Source: Massilia sp. UBA2604 (GTDB lineage Bacteria; Pseudomonadota; Gammaproteobacteria; Burkholderiales; Burkholderiaceae_D). Taken from it: a DNA stretch of 17,423 nt. Below, in pieces: positions 1 through 6,535 of the stretch. A program made the translations under genes and the position numbers. The stretch lies in contig DDKG01000002.1 in assembly GCA_002339265.1 (NCBI GenBank), positions 1-17,423 on the forward strand, in the 5' to 3' direction. Under the pieces are notes generated by a model. The model did not search any database and had not been told where the DNA came from. It saw only the letters and a program-made list of their open reading frames with translations. How positions within the stretch are numbered: position 1 is the first letter of the stretch; every line of letters starts with the position of its first letter.

Positions 1-9
1 TTTTTTCAT
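1..9 (-). CDS. Start of a minus-strand gene cut by the left edge
   Basis: Only the first three codons are visible: Met-Lys-Lys on the minus strand. A good ribosome binding site, GAGGA, lies five bases before the ATG. A Met-Lys-Lys start is typical of exported or membrane proteins, but nothing can be said about function. The start is inferred from the binding site and edge position alone. Confidence 0.4.
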
Positions 10-50
10 GGCGGTCCTCGCAGTCGGGTAGGTAGTCGGGTGAACGTTTT

Positions 51-68
51 GTTCTAGCATGCTCGAAC
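51..68. promoter_or_regulatory. 18-bp imperfect palindrome, possible operator
   Basis: GTTCTAGCATGCTCGAAC reads almost the same on both strands; only one symmetric base pair (T55/C64) breaks the dyad, and the central AGCATGCT is perfect. It lies about 42 bases upstream of the start codon of the gene leaving the left edge, where an operator for that gene could be. The regulator is unknown, and chance is possible. Confidence 0.25.
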
Positions 69-112
69 TGTATGCCTGCACGCGCGGCGCGGCCACCAGC
101 GTGCGACAGGCC

Positions 113-137
113 GCACGTTTTGCGGGATGAAACGTGC
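113..137. repeat. Inverted repeat, 8-bp stem
   Basis: GCACGTTT (113-120) and AAACGTGC (130-137) are exact reverse complements around a nine-base loop. No T-run follows, so it is not a terminator. It lies about 40 bases upstream of the promoter of the small proline-rich gene. Between 10 and 170 I see only this repeat and the palindrome at 51-68. Confidence 0.3.
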
Positions 138-175
138 ATAGGCGGGGCCAAGCAGAACTGGCGGCAATTTTTTGC

Positions 176-203
176 TTGTAATGCCTGCCGCGTTTCCTAT
201 ACT
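176..203 (+). promoter_or_regulatory. Sigma70-type promoter for the small proline-rich gene
   Basis: TTGTAA (176-181, four of six consensus bases) and TATACT (198-203, five of six) are separated by 16 bases. Transcription would start near 210, about 20 bases before the ATG at 230. An alternative -35, TTGCTT at 172-177, has a 20-base spacer and is less likely. Confidence 0.5.
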
Positions 204-229
204 GATCCTCTCTGTTACAGGGGGATCCT

Positions 230-460
230 ATGCACGCTGTTTTTCATGGAATCCGGGACCGCCTGGGCGTGGTCGAATGCACTCCCAAAGATCCGCCATC
301 GGCGCCGCCGGCGATACCGCCGATCATCATCAATCCACATAACCGGCACACGCCGGCGCCGAACGGCGACCCGCGGCCGATTCCCGTCGGCCCGCCGATC
401 GTGCCGCCGCCAGGCCCCGATTGGCGCTGTCCGCGCATCGTCGACGACTGCCCCGCCTGA
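230..460 (+). CDS. Small proline-rich protein, function unknown
   Basis: This encodes 76 residues, of which about 20 are proline, concentrated in residues 19-62 with several PP pairs and one PPP. Cysteines occur at about residues 17, 67 and 73. There is no clear signal peptide or membrane segment. I do not recognise a family. The case for a real gene rests on its surroundings: a sigma70-type promoter about 30 bases upstream, an AGGGGG binding site (219-224) five bases before the ATG, and a strong terminator 20 bases after the stop. Synonymous positions lean towards G/C, as in the neighbouring genes. The PPP motif would be expected to need elongation factor P for smooth translation. It could instead be a transcribed leader or small RNA with a fortuitous frame. 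Overlapping longer frames on both strands lack these signals. Confidence 0.55.
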   Translation: MHAVFHGIRDRLGVVECTPKDPPSAPPAIPPIIINPHNRHTPAPNGDPRPIPVGPPIVPPPGPDWRCPRIVDDCPA

Positions 461-478
461 TATTGTCGAGTCACCGTC

Positions 479-514
479 AAAAAGGCCCGCACTGCCTGCC
501 TGTGCGGGCTTTTT
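479..514. terminator. Rho-independent terminator after the small proline-rich gene
   Basis: GCCCGCAC (485-492) pairs exactly with GTGCGGGC (502-509) around a nine-base loop. A T-run follows at 510-514 and an A-run precedes at 479-483, so it can work in both directions. It lies between the stop at 460 and the next gene at 574. Confidence 0.85.
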
Positions 515-538
515 CATGGGTCCCGTTTCCTCTATGAT
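511..538 (+). promoter_or_regulatory. Candidate promoter for the 167-residue gene
   Basis: TATGAT (533-538, five of six) is preceded at a 16-base spacing by TTTTCA (511-516, four of six). The -35 falls in the T-run of the upstream terminator. Transcription would start near 545, about 30 bases before the ATG. Confidence 0.4.
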
Positions 539-573
539 CGTGGTTTTGGCGCAAGCGACACACAAGGAAACAG

Positions 574-1077
574 ATGAACGACCAGACCCACGATCACGAC
601 GACGAAGAGCAGGGCACCGGTCCGGTGCAGGAACCCCGCCTGTGGCAGGGCAATGGCTGGACCGCGCGCGTGATCAAGAACGATGACGACGAGGGCTGGG
701 CAGTGGCCATGTACAAGGACGGCGAGCCGGAACCGGCGCTGGTCGGTCCCTGGACCATGGGCCGCGACAAGAAGAACCCCAAGCCGCTCGACGTCAACGC
801 TTTCAATACCCTGATCAAGACCGCGTCCGAGGTGATCCGCCGCCACGAGCAGCACCTGCACGCGATCCTGCACAAGAACCTGTTCGTCTCGACCGGCGAG
901 GGCGAGCTGAAGGTGACGCTCGACATCGTGCCGGACGACGACGACCCGTATGCCATGCTGGCCGCGACCGACGAAATGGGAGAGCAGGTGGCAAAGGTGC
1001 GGGTGGCCCCGACCTTCAAGCTGACCCAGGCGTCGGCCCTGGCCTGGATCGAGAACGATTTCCGCGCCCCACGCTGA
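574..1077 (+). CDS. Acidic hypothetical protein
   Basis: This 167-residue protein has an acidic, histidine-containing N-terminus (roughly residues 1-15), then a folded-looking region with alternating hydrophobic residues and a second acidic run, DDDD, near residue 128. It has no signal peptide and no membrane segment, so it is probably cytoplasmic. I do not recognise the family. The start is supported by an AAGGAAA binding site four bases before the ATG. Codon use is strongly G/C at third positions, as expected for a real gene here. It lies between a terminator upstream and the histidine kinase 84 bases downstream on the same strand; co-transcription with the kinase is possible, but nothing shows a shared function. 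A GC-rich hairpin at 1086-1109 follows the stop but lacks a T-run. Confidence 0.8.
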   Translation: MNDQTHDHDDEEQGTGPVQEPRLWQGNGWTARVIKNDDDEGWAVAMYKDGEPEPALVGPWTMGRDKKNPKPLDVNAFNTLIKTASEVIRRHEQHLHAILHKNLFVSTGEGELKVTLDIVPDDDDPYAMLAATDEMGEQVAKVRVAPTFKLTQASALAWIENDFRAPR

Positions 1078-1085
1078 AAATTTCG

Positions 1086-1109
1086 CCCGCCGCGGACGAC
1101 TGCGGCGGG
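1086..1109 (+). repeat. GC-rich hairpin between the hypothetical gene and the kinase
   Basis: CCCGCCGC (1086-1093) pairs with GCGGCGGG (1102-1109) around eight bases. No T-run follows, so it is at best a weak or Rho-assisted terminator, or an mRNA-stabilising hairpin. Confidence 0.35.
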
Positions 1110-1161
1110 TGGCAAGCTGCTACTATTTCCTCTACGCATTTTCTGATTACGTGGGGGAAGC

Positions 1162-3117
1162 ATGGAACGTCTTGACCGGCTGGAAGCGGTCCAGTCGATG
1201 CTGCTCGAGATCGGGCAATTATCGACCAGCTGCAACGACATCACCGCATTCATCGAGGCCGTACACCGGGCGCTAGGCCGCATCATGTATGCGGCCAATT
1301 TCTACGTGGCGTTGGCCGACCGCGAAGACGGCACGGTGCGCTTCCCCTATTTTGTCGACGAGGCCGACGGTACCCGCGATCCCAACGAGCGGATCACGCT
1401 CGCCTCGCCCGAGCAGTCGCCGACCGCCTGGGTGCTGCTCAACCGCCAGACCCTGGTGCTGACGGCGGCCGAATTCCACGAACGCTTGCGCAACAGCGGG
1501 CGCTGGGGCGACGGCAGCGTGCCGGAACACTTCGTCGCCTGCCCGCTGCTCGATCAGAACCACCAGGCGCTGGGCGCGATCGTCATCCAGAGCTATTCCC
1601 CTGAAGAGACCTATAGCGCGGAAGACCAGGCGCTGTTCGCGCTGATCGCCAACCACGTGTCGAATGCGCTGCAGGGCCTGCAGAGCATGGACCGCCTGGA
1701 GCGCGCGGTGCAGGAGCGTACTGCGGCCCTCGCGCACGAAGTGGCCGAGCGCGGCCGCGCCGAGAAGGTGCAGCACGCGCTGTACCAGATCGCCGACCTG
1801 TCGGCCCAGGCGCTGGACACCGACGCCCTGAGCGCCAGCCTGCACGGCATCATCGGCGAGCTGATGGTGGCCGACAATTTCTTGATCGCCTTGTACCACC
1901 CGGATACGCAAGAGATCAGCATTCCCTATTTCGTGGACCAGAAGGACAGCGCGCCGCCGTTGCAGCGTTTCCCGTTCGGGACGGCGATGTGCTCGTACGT
2001 GCTGTCGAGCAAGCAGGCCCAGCTGCATGACCAGGGGAGCTTCCGCCAGTTGGTCGCCAATGGCGTCGTCAGCGAACCGCTCGGCAATACCGAGATCGCG
2101 AGCTGGATGGGGGCGCCGATGCTGGTCCACGAGAAGCCGTATGGCGTGCTCGTGGTGCAGAGCTATGACCCGGCGATCGTCTACAGCAAGGCCGACCTGG
2201 ATTTGCTGGCCTTCATGGCCAGCCACGTGGCGGTGGCGATCGCGCGCATGCAGGCCGACCGCAAGATCCGTAAGGCCAAGCAGGAACTGGAGCAGCAGAA
2301 TGCGGCGCTGAACGATGCGCTGCACGCGCTGCAGGAGGCGCAGTCGGAACTGGTGCGCCAGGAAAAGCTGGCCTCATTGGGACGGCTGGTGGCCGGCGTG
2401 GCGCACGAGATCAATACCCCGTTGGGGATTTGCGTGACGGCGACCAGCCATCTGGTGCAGGAACTCAAGCTCACGCGCGAGGAACTGGCGGCGGGGGAGA
2501 TGACGGAAGAGAGTTTAGGAACCTTCTTCGACGTGGTCGACCAGTCGCTGCGGATCATGACGACCAATACCCAGCGCGCGGCGGCGCTGGTGCGCAGCTT
2601 CAAGCAGGTGGCGGTGGACCAGTCGTCGGGGGATATCCGCAGTTTCAACCTGGACGCCTATTTGAAGGAAGTGCTGCTGTCGTTGCAGCCGAAACTGAAA
2701 GGGCGGCCGGTGAAGGTGGAGGTCGATTGTCCGAAGGATCTGGTGCTGGACAGTTATCCGGGGGCGGTGTCGCAGATCGTGACCAATATGGTCGTCAACT
2801 CGCTGGTGCATGGATTTGAACGGGATCAGCCGGGCAAGATCACGGTGGCCGCCAGTGTGGAGGACGATGGGTGGGTGGTGCTCGACTATGCCGACGATGG
2901 AGCGGGGATGGACAAGGACACGCTGGACAAGTTGTTCGACCCGTTCTTTACGACCAAGCGCGGGACCGGTGGCAGTGGCCTGGGTGCGCACATTCTGTAC
3001 AACCTGGTGACGGGAGCGTTGGGTGGGACGGTGCGGGTTGAAAGTGCGCCTGGCGAAGGGTTGAGGTATCACCTGCGGTTTCCGCAGTCGCTGCGCGCCG
3101 AAAAAGCCGCGGCGTGA
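1162..3117 (+). CDS. Tandem-GAF sensor histidine kinase
   Basis: This 651-residue cytoplasmic kinase should sense a signal through its GAF domains, autophosphorylate on histidine and pass the phosphate to a response regulator. Two GAF domains occupy about residues 20-170 and 205-365; both carry an NF..AL...(F/I)PYFVD motif and end in a similar QSY.P...YS segment, so they look like a duplication. A coiled coil (about 368-400) leads to the H-box, GVAHEINTP, with the phosphorylated His415. The ATPase domain has the N-box (Asn546), the G1 box DDGAGM (578-583), the F-box around FDPFF, and the G2 box GTGGSGLG (601-608). There are no membrane segments, and no receiver or Hpt domain. The start follows a GGGGGAA binding site. 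The gene converges on a receiver-HD-GYP regulator, a candidate partner. The GAF ligand cannot be told from sequence. Confidence 0.95.
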   Translation: MERLDRLEAVQSMLLEIGQLSTSCNDITAFIEAVHRALGRIMYAANFYVALADREDGTVRFPYFVDEADGTRDPNERITLASPEQSPTAWVLLNRQTLVLTAAEFHERLRNSGRWGDGSVPEHFVACPLLDQNHQALGAIVIQSYSPEETYSAEDQALFALIANHVSNALQGLQSMDRLERAVQERTAALAHEVAERGRAEKVQHALYQIADLSAQALDTDALSASLHGIIGELMVADNFLIALYHPDTQEISIPYFVDQKDSAPPLQRFPFGTAMCSYVLSSKQAQLHDQGSFRQLVANGVVSEPLGNTEIASWMGAPMLVHEKPYGVLVVQSYDPAIVYSKADLDLLAFMASHVAVAIARMQADRKIRKAKQELEQQNAALNDALHALQEAQSELVRQEKLASLGRLVAGVAHEINTPLGICVTATSHLVQELKLTREELAAGEMTEESLGTFFDVVDQSLRIMTTNTQRAAALVRSFKQVAVDQSSGDIRSFNLDAYLKEVLLSLQPKLKGRPVKVEVDCPKDLVLDSYPGAVSQIVTNMVVNSLVHGFERDQPGKITVAASVEDDGWVVLDYADDGAGMDKDTLDKLFDPFFTTKRGTGGSGLGAHILYNLVTGALGGTVRVESAPGEGLRYHLRFPQSLRAEKAAA

Positions 3118-3139
3118 TACTTGGCCCGCAGCCCTTGAA

Positions 3140-3244
3140 CGTCGTTCCCGCGGAGGCGGGAACCTAAGTCATTTACGCAGTCGATACTATCTGATTCACT
3201 GCCAATTCAGGCGAGCTTAGGTTCCCGCCTTCGCGGGAACGACG
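3140..3244. repeat. Inverted pair of palindromic repeats (REPIN-like)
   Basis: Two 29-base units, 3140-3168 and 3216-3244, are reverse complements with one mismatch and are separated by 47 bases. Each unit is itself a hairpin: TTCCCGC, a four-base loop, then GCGGGAA. The pair lies between the convergent stops of the kinase and the HD-GYP regulator. The same family recurs at 6406-6491. This layout is that of a REPIN (two REP units in opposite orientation). The hairpins could also protect or end the two converging mRNAs, although no T-run follows here. Confidence 0.8.
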
Positions 3245-3256
3245 GTCATCGGATAA

Positions 3257-4762
3257 CTAATCCGGCCACTTCTCGTTAATCGCCAGCGCCTTGTCCATAT
3301 TCTTGATCAGCAGATCGACATACTTCGGATCCAGATGGTGCCCCGCCACCTCGCGCAGGTGCTCGGTCACCTTCGCCGGCGGCCACGCGTCCTTGTAGCA
3401 GCGCTTGTGGCTCAGCGCGTCGAACACGTCGGCCACTGCCACGATGCGCGCATACGGGTGGATTGCTTCGCCGCGCAAGCCTTGTGGATAGCCGCTGCCG
3501 TCGAATTTCTCGTGGTGCTGGTGGGCGATCACCGCCGCCGCCTTCAGGATCGGGCGTTGCGAGCCGTCCAGGATCTGCAGCCCGATGGTCGGATGCTGCT
3601 TCATGATTTCCCACTCTTCTTCGGTGAGCTTGCCCGGCTTGAGCAGCACCGCGTCCGGCGTCGCGATCTTGCCCACGTCGTGCATCGGCGCGGCGTGCAT
3701 CAAGACCGCTGTTTCGTCTTCCGGCATGCCCGACGCCTGCGCCAGCATGTGGCAGACCTGGGACATGCGGCGCACGTGGTTGCCCGCCTCATGCGAGCGC
3801 GATTCGACCACGTCGCCCAGGCGCAGGATCAGTTCGGCCTGGGTATCGGTGATTTCCTGATTTAACAGGATGTTGTCGAAGGCGATGGCCACGCCCGAGC
3901 AGAACACTTCGAGCAGCTGGGCGTCGATGTCCGAGATCTCGTCCACGCCCTTGAGCACCAGCAGCGAGGCCTTGCCGCTATTGTTCGGGAAGTAGCCGAC
4001 ATAAGTGTCGCCATGCAGGCGAGAAATGCGATTGTGGCGCGCGTCGTCAAGCTGGCTGAGCAGTTCTGGACCGATCTCTTCCTCGCCCATGTCGCCGATC
4101 TGGGCCAGCACCTCGTACTGGCTGGTGCCGGTGATCACGCTGGCGGCCTTGAGGCGCAGAAGCATGCTCTGTTCCAGGCGCAGCAGGGCCACCACTTGCT
4201 GCAGCAGGCCGTTGGCGAAGTCCTTCAGGTTGCGTTGCTGGAAGATGTGGGCGGAGGCGGCGATCACCCGTTCCAGGCCTTCGCGGTAAGTCTGCTGCAC
4301 GCGGCGCGCTTCCTCGACCTTCATGATGTCGCGATAGGCGCGCAGGGCGGCGAAGGTGGTGGTGAACAGCTTGGTGCGGTCGAGCTCGGTCTTTTCCTTG
4401 TAGTCGTTGATGTCGTAGTCGACGATCACGCGTTCCTCGGGCGCCTGGCCCGGCTGGCCGGTGCGCAGGACGATGCGGGTGAACTGGTTGTCGAGCTCCT
4501 GGCGCATCCAGCGCGCCACTTCCAGGCCGCTGTCCTCGCGCTCCATCACCACGTCCAGGAAGACCAGGGCGATGTCCTGTTCGCGCGCCAGCACTTCCTT
4601 GGCTTCGGCGCCGCTGTAGGCATGCACGAAGGATAGCGCACGGCCGTCGAGGCGGAAGCGCGACAGGGTCAGCTTGGTAATGTCATGGATGTCGGGTTCG
4701 TCATCGACCAGCAATACTTTCCAGGGTGCGAGCTTGGGCGCAGCGGAAGACAGGAAGGACAT
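3257..4762 (-). CDS. Response regulator: receiver, DUF3369 and HD-GYP domain
   Basis: This 501-residue regulator probably hydrolyses cyclic di-GMP under phosphorylation control. The receiver domain covers about residues 14-140, with acidic residues after KVLLVDDEPD and the phosphoacceptor Asp70 in LVFLDVVM. A DUF3369 region follows (about 155-305), a GAF-like sensor typical of this family. The HD-GYP domain (about 310-490) has the metal-binding HD at 361-362 (HDVGKI) and the full HHEKFDGSGYP motif (416-426), so it should be an active phosphodiesterase. I chose the ATG at 4762, which reads MSFLSS just before the receiver, although its binding site is weak. The frame stays open upstream to a TTG at 4867 and an ATG at 4855, which would add about 31-35 residues outside any domain. 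The gene converges on the histidine kinase. Confidence 0.92.
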   Translation of the reverse strand: MSFLSSAAPKLAPWKVLLVDDEPDIHDITKLTLSRFRLDGRALSFVHAYSGAEAKEVLAREQDIALVFLDVVMEREDSGLEVARWMRQELDNQFTRIVLRTGQPGQAPEERVIVDYDINDYKEKTELDRTKLFTTTFAALRAYRDIMKVEEARRVQQTYREGLERVIAASAHIFQQRNLKDFANGLLQQVVALLRLEQSMLLRLKAASVITGTSQYEVLAQIGDMGEEEIGPELLSQLDDARHNRISRLHGDTYVGYFPNNSGKASLLVLKGVDEISDIDAQLLEVFCSGVAIAFDNILLNQEITDTQAELILRLGDVVESRSHEAGNHVRRMSQVCHMLAQASGMPEDETAVLMHAAPMHDVGKIATPDAVLLKPGKLTEEEWEIMKQHPTIGLQILDGSQRPILKAAAVIAHQHHEKFDGSGYPQGLRGEAIHPYARIVAVADVFDALSHKRCYKDAWPPAKVTEHLREVAGHHLDPKYVDLLIKNMDKALAINEKWPD

Positions 4763-4890
4763 AGACGAATCCGATATCGTTGGAAAAGTTGTCTGAGCAG
4801 CTAATTTCTGAACGTAAATGTAGCCCAGAGTCAAGTCGATTGTAGTACGACACATGACCCTTAACAACAGGCAATATTAAAAATTGTGCA

Positions 4891-4903
4891 GTGACAATGT
4901 CAC
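4891..4903. promoter_or_regulatory. Perfect palindrome upstream of the HD-GYP gene
   Basis: GTGACAATGTCAC is a perfect dyad around a central A. The half-sites resemble those of Crp/Fnr-type regulators (TGTGA...TCACA), but the spacing is five bases rather than six. It lies about 130 bases upstream of the HD-GYP start, in the gap after the Nei-like gene. I see no convincing -10/-35 pair in this gap. Confidence 0.25.
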
Positions 4904-4954
4904 AGCTCTTCTTCCCTTGGAGAGAAGATGTTGCGGGCAAAAGACAAGGCCGCT

Positions 4955-5692
4955 TCAGGTATAAAGCTTTTGACAACGCTCGCAGTAGAACGCGCGCCGA
5001 CGCGTGTTGCCGAGATTGGCTTTTTTGAAAGGGATATCGCAACGTGGGCAGATCTTCTTGGCATGGGCCAGCCAATGCTGCTTGAGCGTAAACTCTTTTT
5101 TCCAGCCGAGGAAATCGAAGCTGTACTGGCGCGCTTCGTCGACGAGGGCCCGCAGCTTCGGCGCCGGCAGCGCCCCCACCGTCGACAGCGGATGGACGCG
5201 GATGCGAAACAGCACCTCGTTCTTGATGATGTTGCCGACACCCGAAAAGATGTCCTGGTCGAGCAGGGCGTCGCAGGCCAGCAGGTCGGGCTGAGCGCGC
5301 AGTTTCTTGCGCGCCTGTTTCGGATCCCAGTTGTCCGACATGACGTCGGCACTGAAATCGTAGGCCTCGAAGGTCGCGCGGTCGATTTCCCGGATCGCGC
5401 AGGCGTAGAAATTCATTTCGCCGCCGTCTTCCGTCTCGATCGACAATCTCGGTTCCTTGTCGCGCCGCTCGTCGATGCGGTAGGTGCCGAACAGCAGGAA
5501 ATGGATGCGCAGGACGATGTCGGGCAGTTCGATCAGGAAATGCTTGCCCCAGGTATGCAGGCCGACGATGCGCTGGCCCACCAGGCGGCCCGGGTCGACG
5601 GCGCGCACGTTGCCGCCGGCGCGCACGATTTCCTGGCCCACGAAGCGGGTCGTTTGTTCTTTCAAGATGACGAGCGATGGACCTTCTGGCAT
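4955..5692 (-). CDS. nei: Endonuclease VIII / Fpg-family DNA glycosylase (Nei-like)
   Basis: This 245-residue enzyme should remove oxidised bases from DNA and cut the strand by beta/delta elimination (base excision repair). The mature N-terminus is Met-Pro-Glu-Gly-Pro: Pro2 is the attacking residue and Glu3 the second catalytic residue. This fixes the start at 5692, which also has an AAGGGAGA binding site; an in-frame ATG 36 bases upstream would bury the catalytic proline. Lys50 (WGKH) matches the conserved beta-hairpin lysine. The helix-two-turn-helix reads DIFSGVGNIIKNEVL (147-161). A zinc finger has CPRC (215-218) and CERC (237-240) with arginines between. All key residues are present. It is divergent from the DUF3016 gene and 192 bases upstream of the HD-GYP regulator; no functional link is evident. 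Substrate preference, Nei or Nei2 type, cannot be fixed. Confidence 0.93.
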   Translation of the reverse strand: MPEGPSLVILKEQTTRFVGQEIVRAGGNVRAVDPGRLVGQRIVGLHTWGKHFLIELPDIVLRIHFLLFGTYRIDERRDKEPRLSIETEDGGEMNFYACAIREIDRATFEAYDFSADVMSDNWDPKQARKKLRAQPDLLACDALLDQDIFSGVGNIIKNEVLFRIRVHPLSTVGALPAPKLRALVDEARQYSFDFLGWKKEFTLKQHWLAHAKKICPRCDIPFKKANLGNTRRRAFYCERCQKLYT

Positions 5693-5856
5693 GGCATTCT
5701 CCCTTGTGCCATTCTCATCCATCACCATCTATGTGGCATGTGCGAGGCCTAACATTTCGATACAAACTGCGAAGATTTGAGACGAGCGCGGCTGCTCGAA
5801 GCGGCGTATATTTCAGTGCAAGACGAAAGATAAAAACGATGCGAGGAGCTAGAGCG

Positions 5857-6351
5857 ATGAAATCCTTACTGATGAAAACGGCCTTTGCGGGCCTGTTCGC
5901 GTTGACCGCCGGCGCCGCGTCGGCCGGCGTCACCGTCAATTACATCGAGTCCGACAAGTTTGCCGACCTGCCTTTTGCGCCATGGGAGCGCGAGCAGGTG
6001 CTGAAGGATTTGAGCGACTACTTCACCAAGCTGGGCGCCCAGCTGCCGGAAGGCCAGGACTTGAAGATCGAAGTCACCGACATCGACCTGGCTGGCCGCG
6101 AGTACCCCAATCTTCGAGGTGGCCGCGAGCTGCGCGTCCTGAAGGGCATGGCGGACTGGCCGATCATCAACCTGCGTTATTCGCTGACCCAGAACGGGCA
6201 GGTGCTCAAGGGTGGCGATGCGCGGCTGGCCGACATGAACTATATGCAGCGCATCAACCGCATGTCGGACAGCGACAGCCTGCGCGCCGAGAAGCGCATG
6301 ATCGATGACTGGTTCAACGAGACCATTCTGGAGAAGAAGCGGGGTGGGTGA
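5857..6351 (+). CDS. DUF3016 exported protein
   Basis: This 164-residue protein begins with a signal peptide: a basic start, the hydrophobic stretch AFAGLFALTAGA, and a likely cut after ASA at residue 23. It is therefore periplasmic or secreted. The rest fits the DUF3016 family, including LPEGQDLKIEVTDIDLAG (63-80), a WPIINLRYSL strand (101-110) and LADMNYM (124-130). The family's function is unknown; it is common in proteobacteria. The ATG at 5857 is chosen because GAGGAG (5843-5848) lies eight bases upstream and the signal peptide begins there; in-frame starts further upstream would put extra charged residues ahead of it. It is divergent from the Nei-like gene (164-base gap) and converges on the ECF operon, with an inverted repeat pair after the stop. 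Confidence 0.88.
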   Translation: MKSLLMKTAFAGLFALTAGAASAGVTVNYIESDKFADLPFAPWEREQVLKDLSDYFTKLGAQLPEGQDLKIEVTDIDLAGREYPNLRGGRELRVLKGMADWPIINLRYSLTQNGQVLKGGDARLADMNYMQRINRMSDSDSLRAEKRMIDDWFNETILEKKRGG

Positions 6352-6405
6352 GTACCTGATGCCTTTATAAACCGTTTGCAGTCAATATTCAGCTACGGTA
6401 TGCAC

Positions 6406-6491
6406 GTCGTCCCCGCGAAGGCGGGGACCCAATCTTGCCAGCGTTGCGCCGACGTTCGCAGTACTTGGGTCCCCGCCTTCGCGGGGACGAC
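6406..6491. repeat. Second inverted pair of palindromic repeats (REPIN-like)
   Basis: Two 27-base units, 6406-6432 and 6465-6491, are perfect reverse complements separated by 32 bases. Each is a hairpin with stem CCCCGC/GCGGGG and a four-base loop. The core matches the repeats at 3140-3244, with GC pairs where those have TA. The right unit runs into CTTTTT, so it can also act as a Rho-independent terminator for the DUF3016 gene. It again lies between two convergent genes. Confidence 0.85.
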
Positions 6492-6535
6492 TTTTTAAAG
6501 CTGGCGAAGAAAGTAATCTACAGGCCGAGCTCGGA

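Noticed and set aside
72..686. Plus-strand frame of 204 codons at the left end
   Set aside because: It reads through a clear terminator and into the 574-1077 gene in a different frame; no binding site.
1086..1109. Hairpin as a Rho-independent terminator
   Set aside because: The stem is good but no T-run follows, so it is listed only as a hairpin.
1273..2325. Open frame of 350 codons on the minus strand
   Set aside because: It lies inside the histidine kinase gene and has the His/Arg/Leu-rich composition of an antisense shadow.
4763..4867. N-terminal extension of the HD-GYP regulator from TTG at 4867 or ATG at 4855
   Set aside because: The extra residues belong to no domain and the receiver starts normally after the ATG at 4762. 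Not fully excluded, because the binding site at 4762 is weak.
3140..6491. Repeated palindromes as a CRISPR array or insertion sequence ends
   Set aside because: There are only two pairs, in inverted orientation, about 3 kb apart with ordinary core genes between and no transposase; REPIN-like elements fit better.
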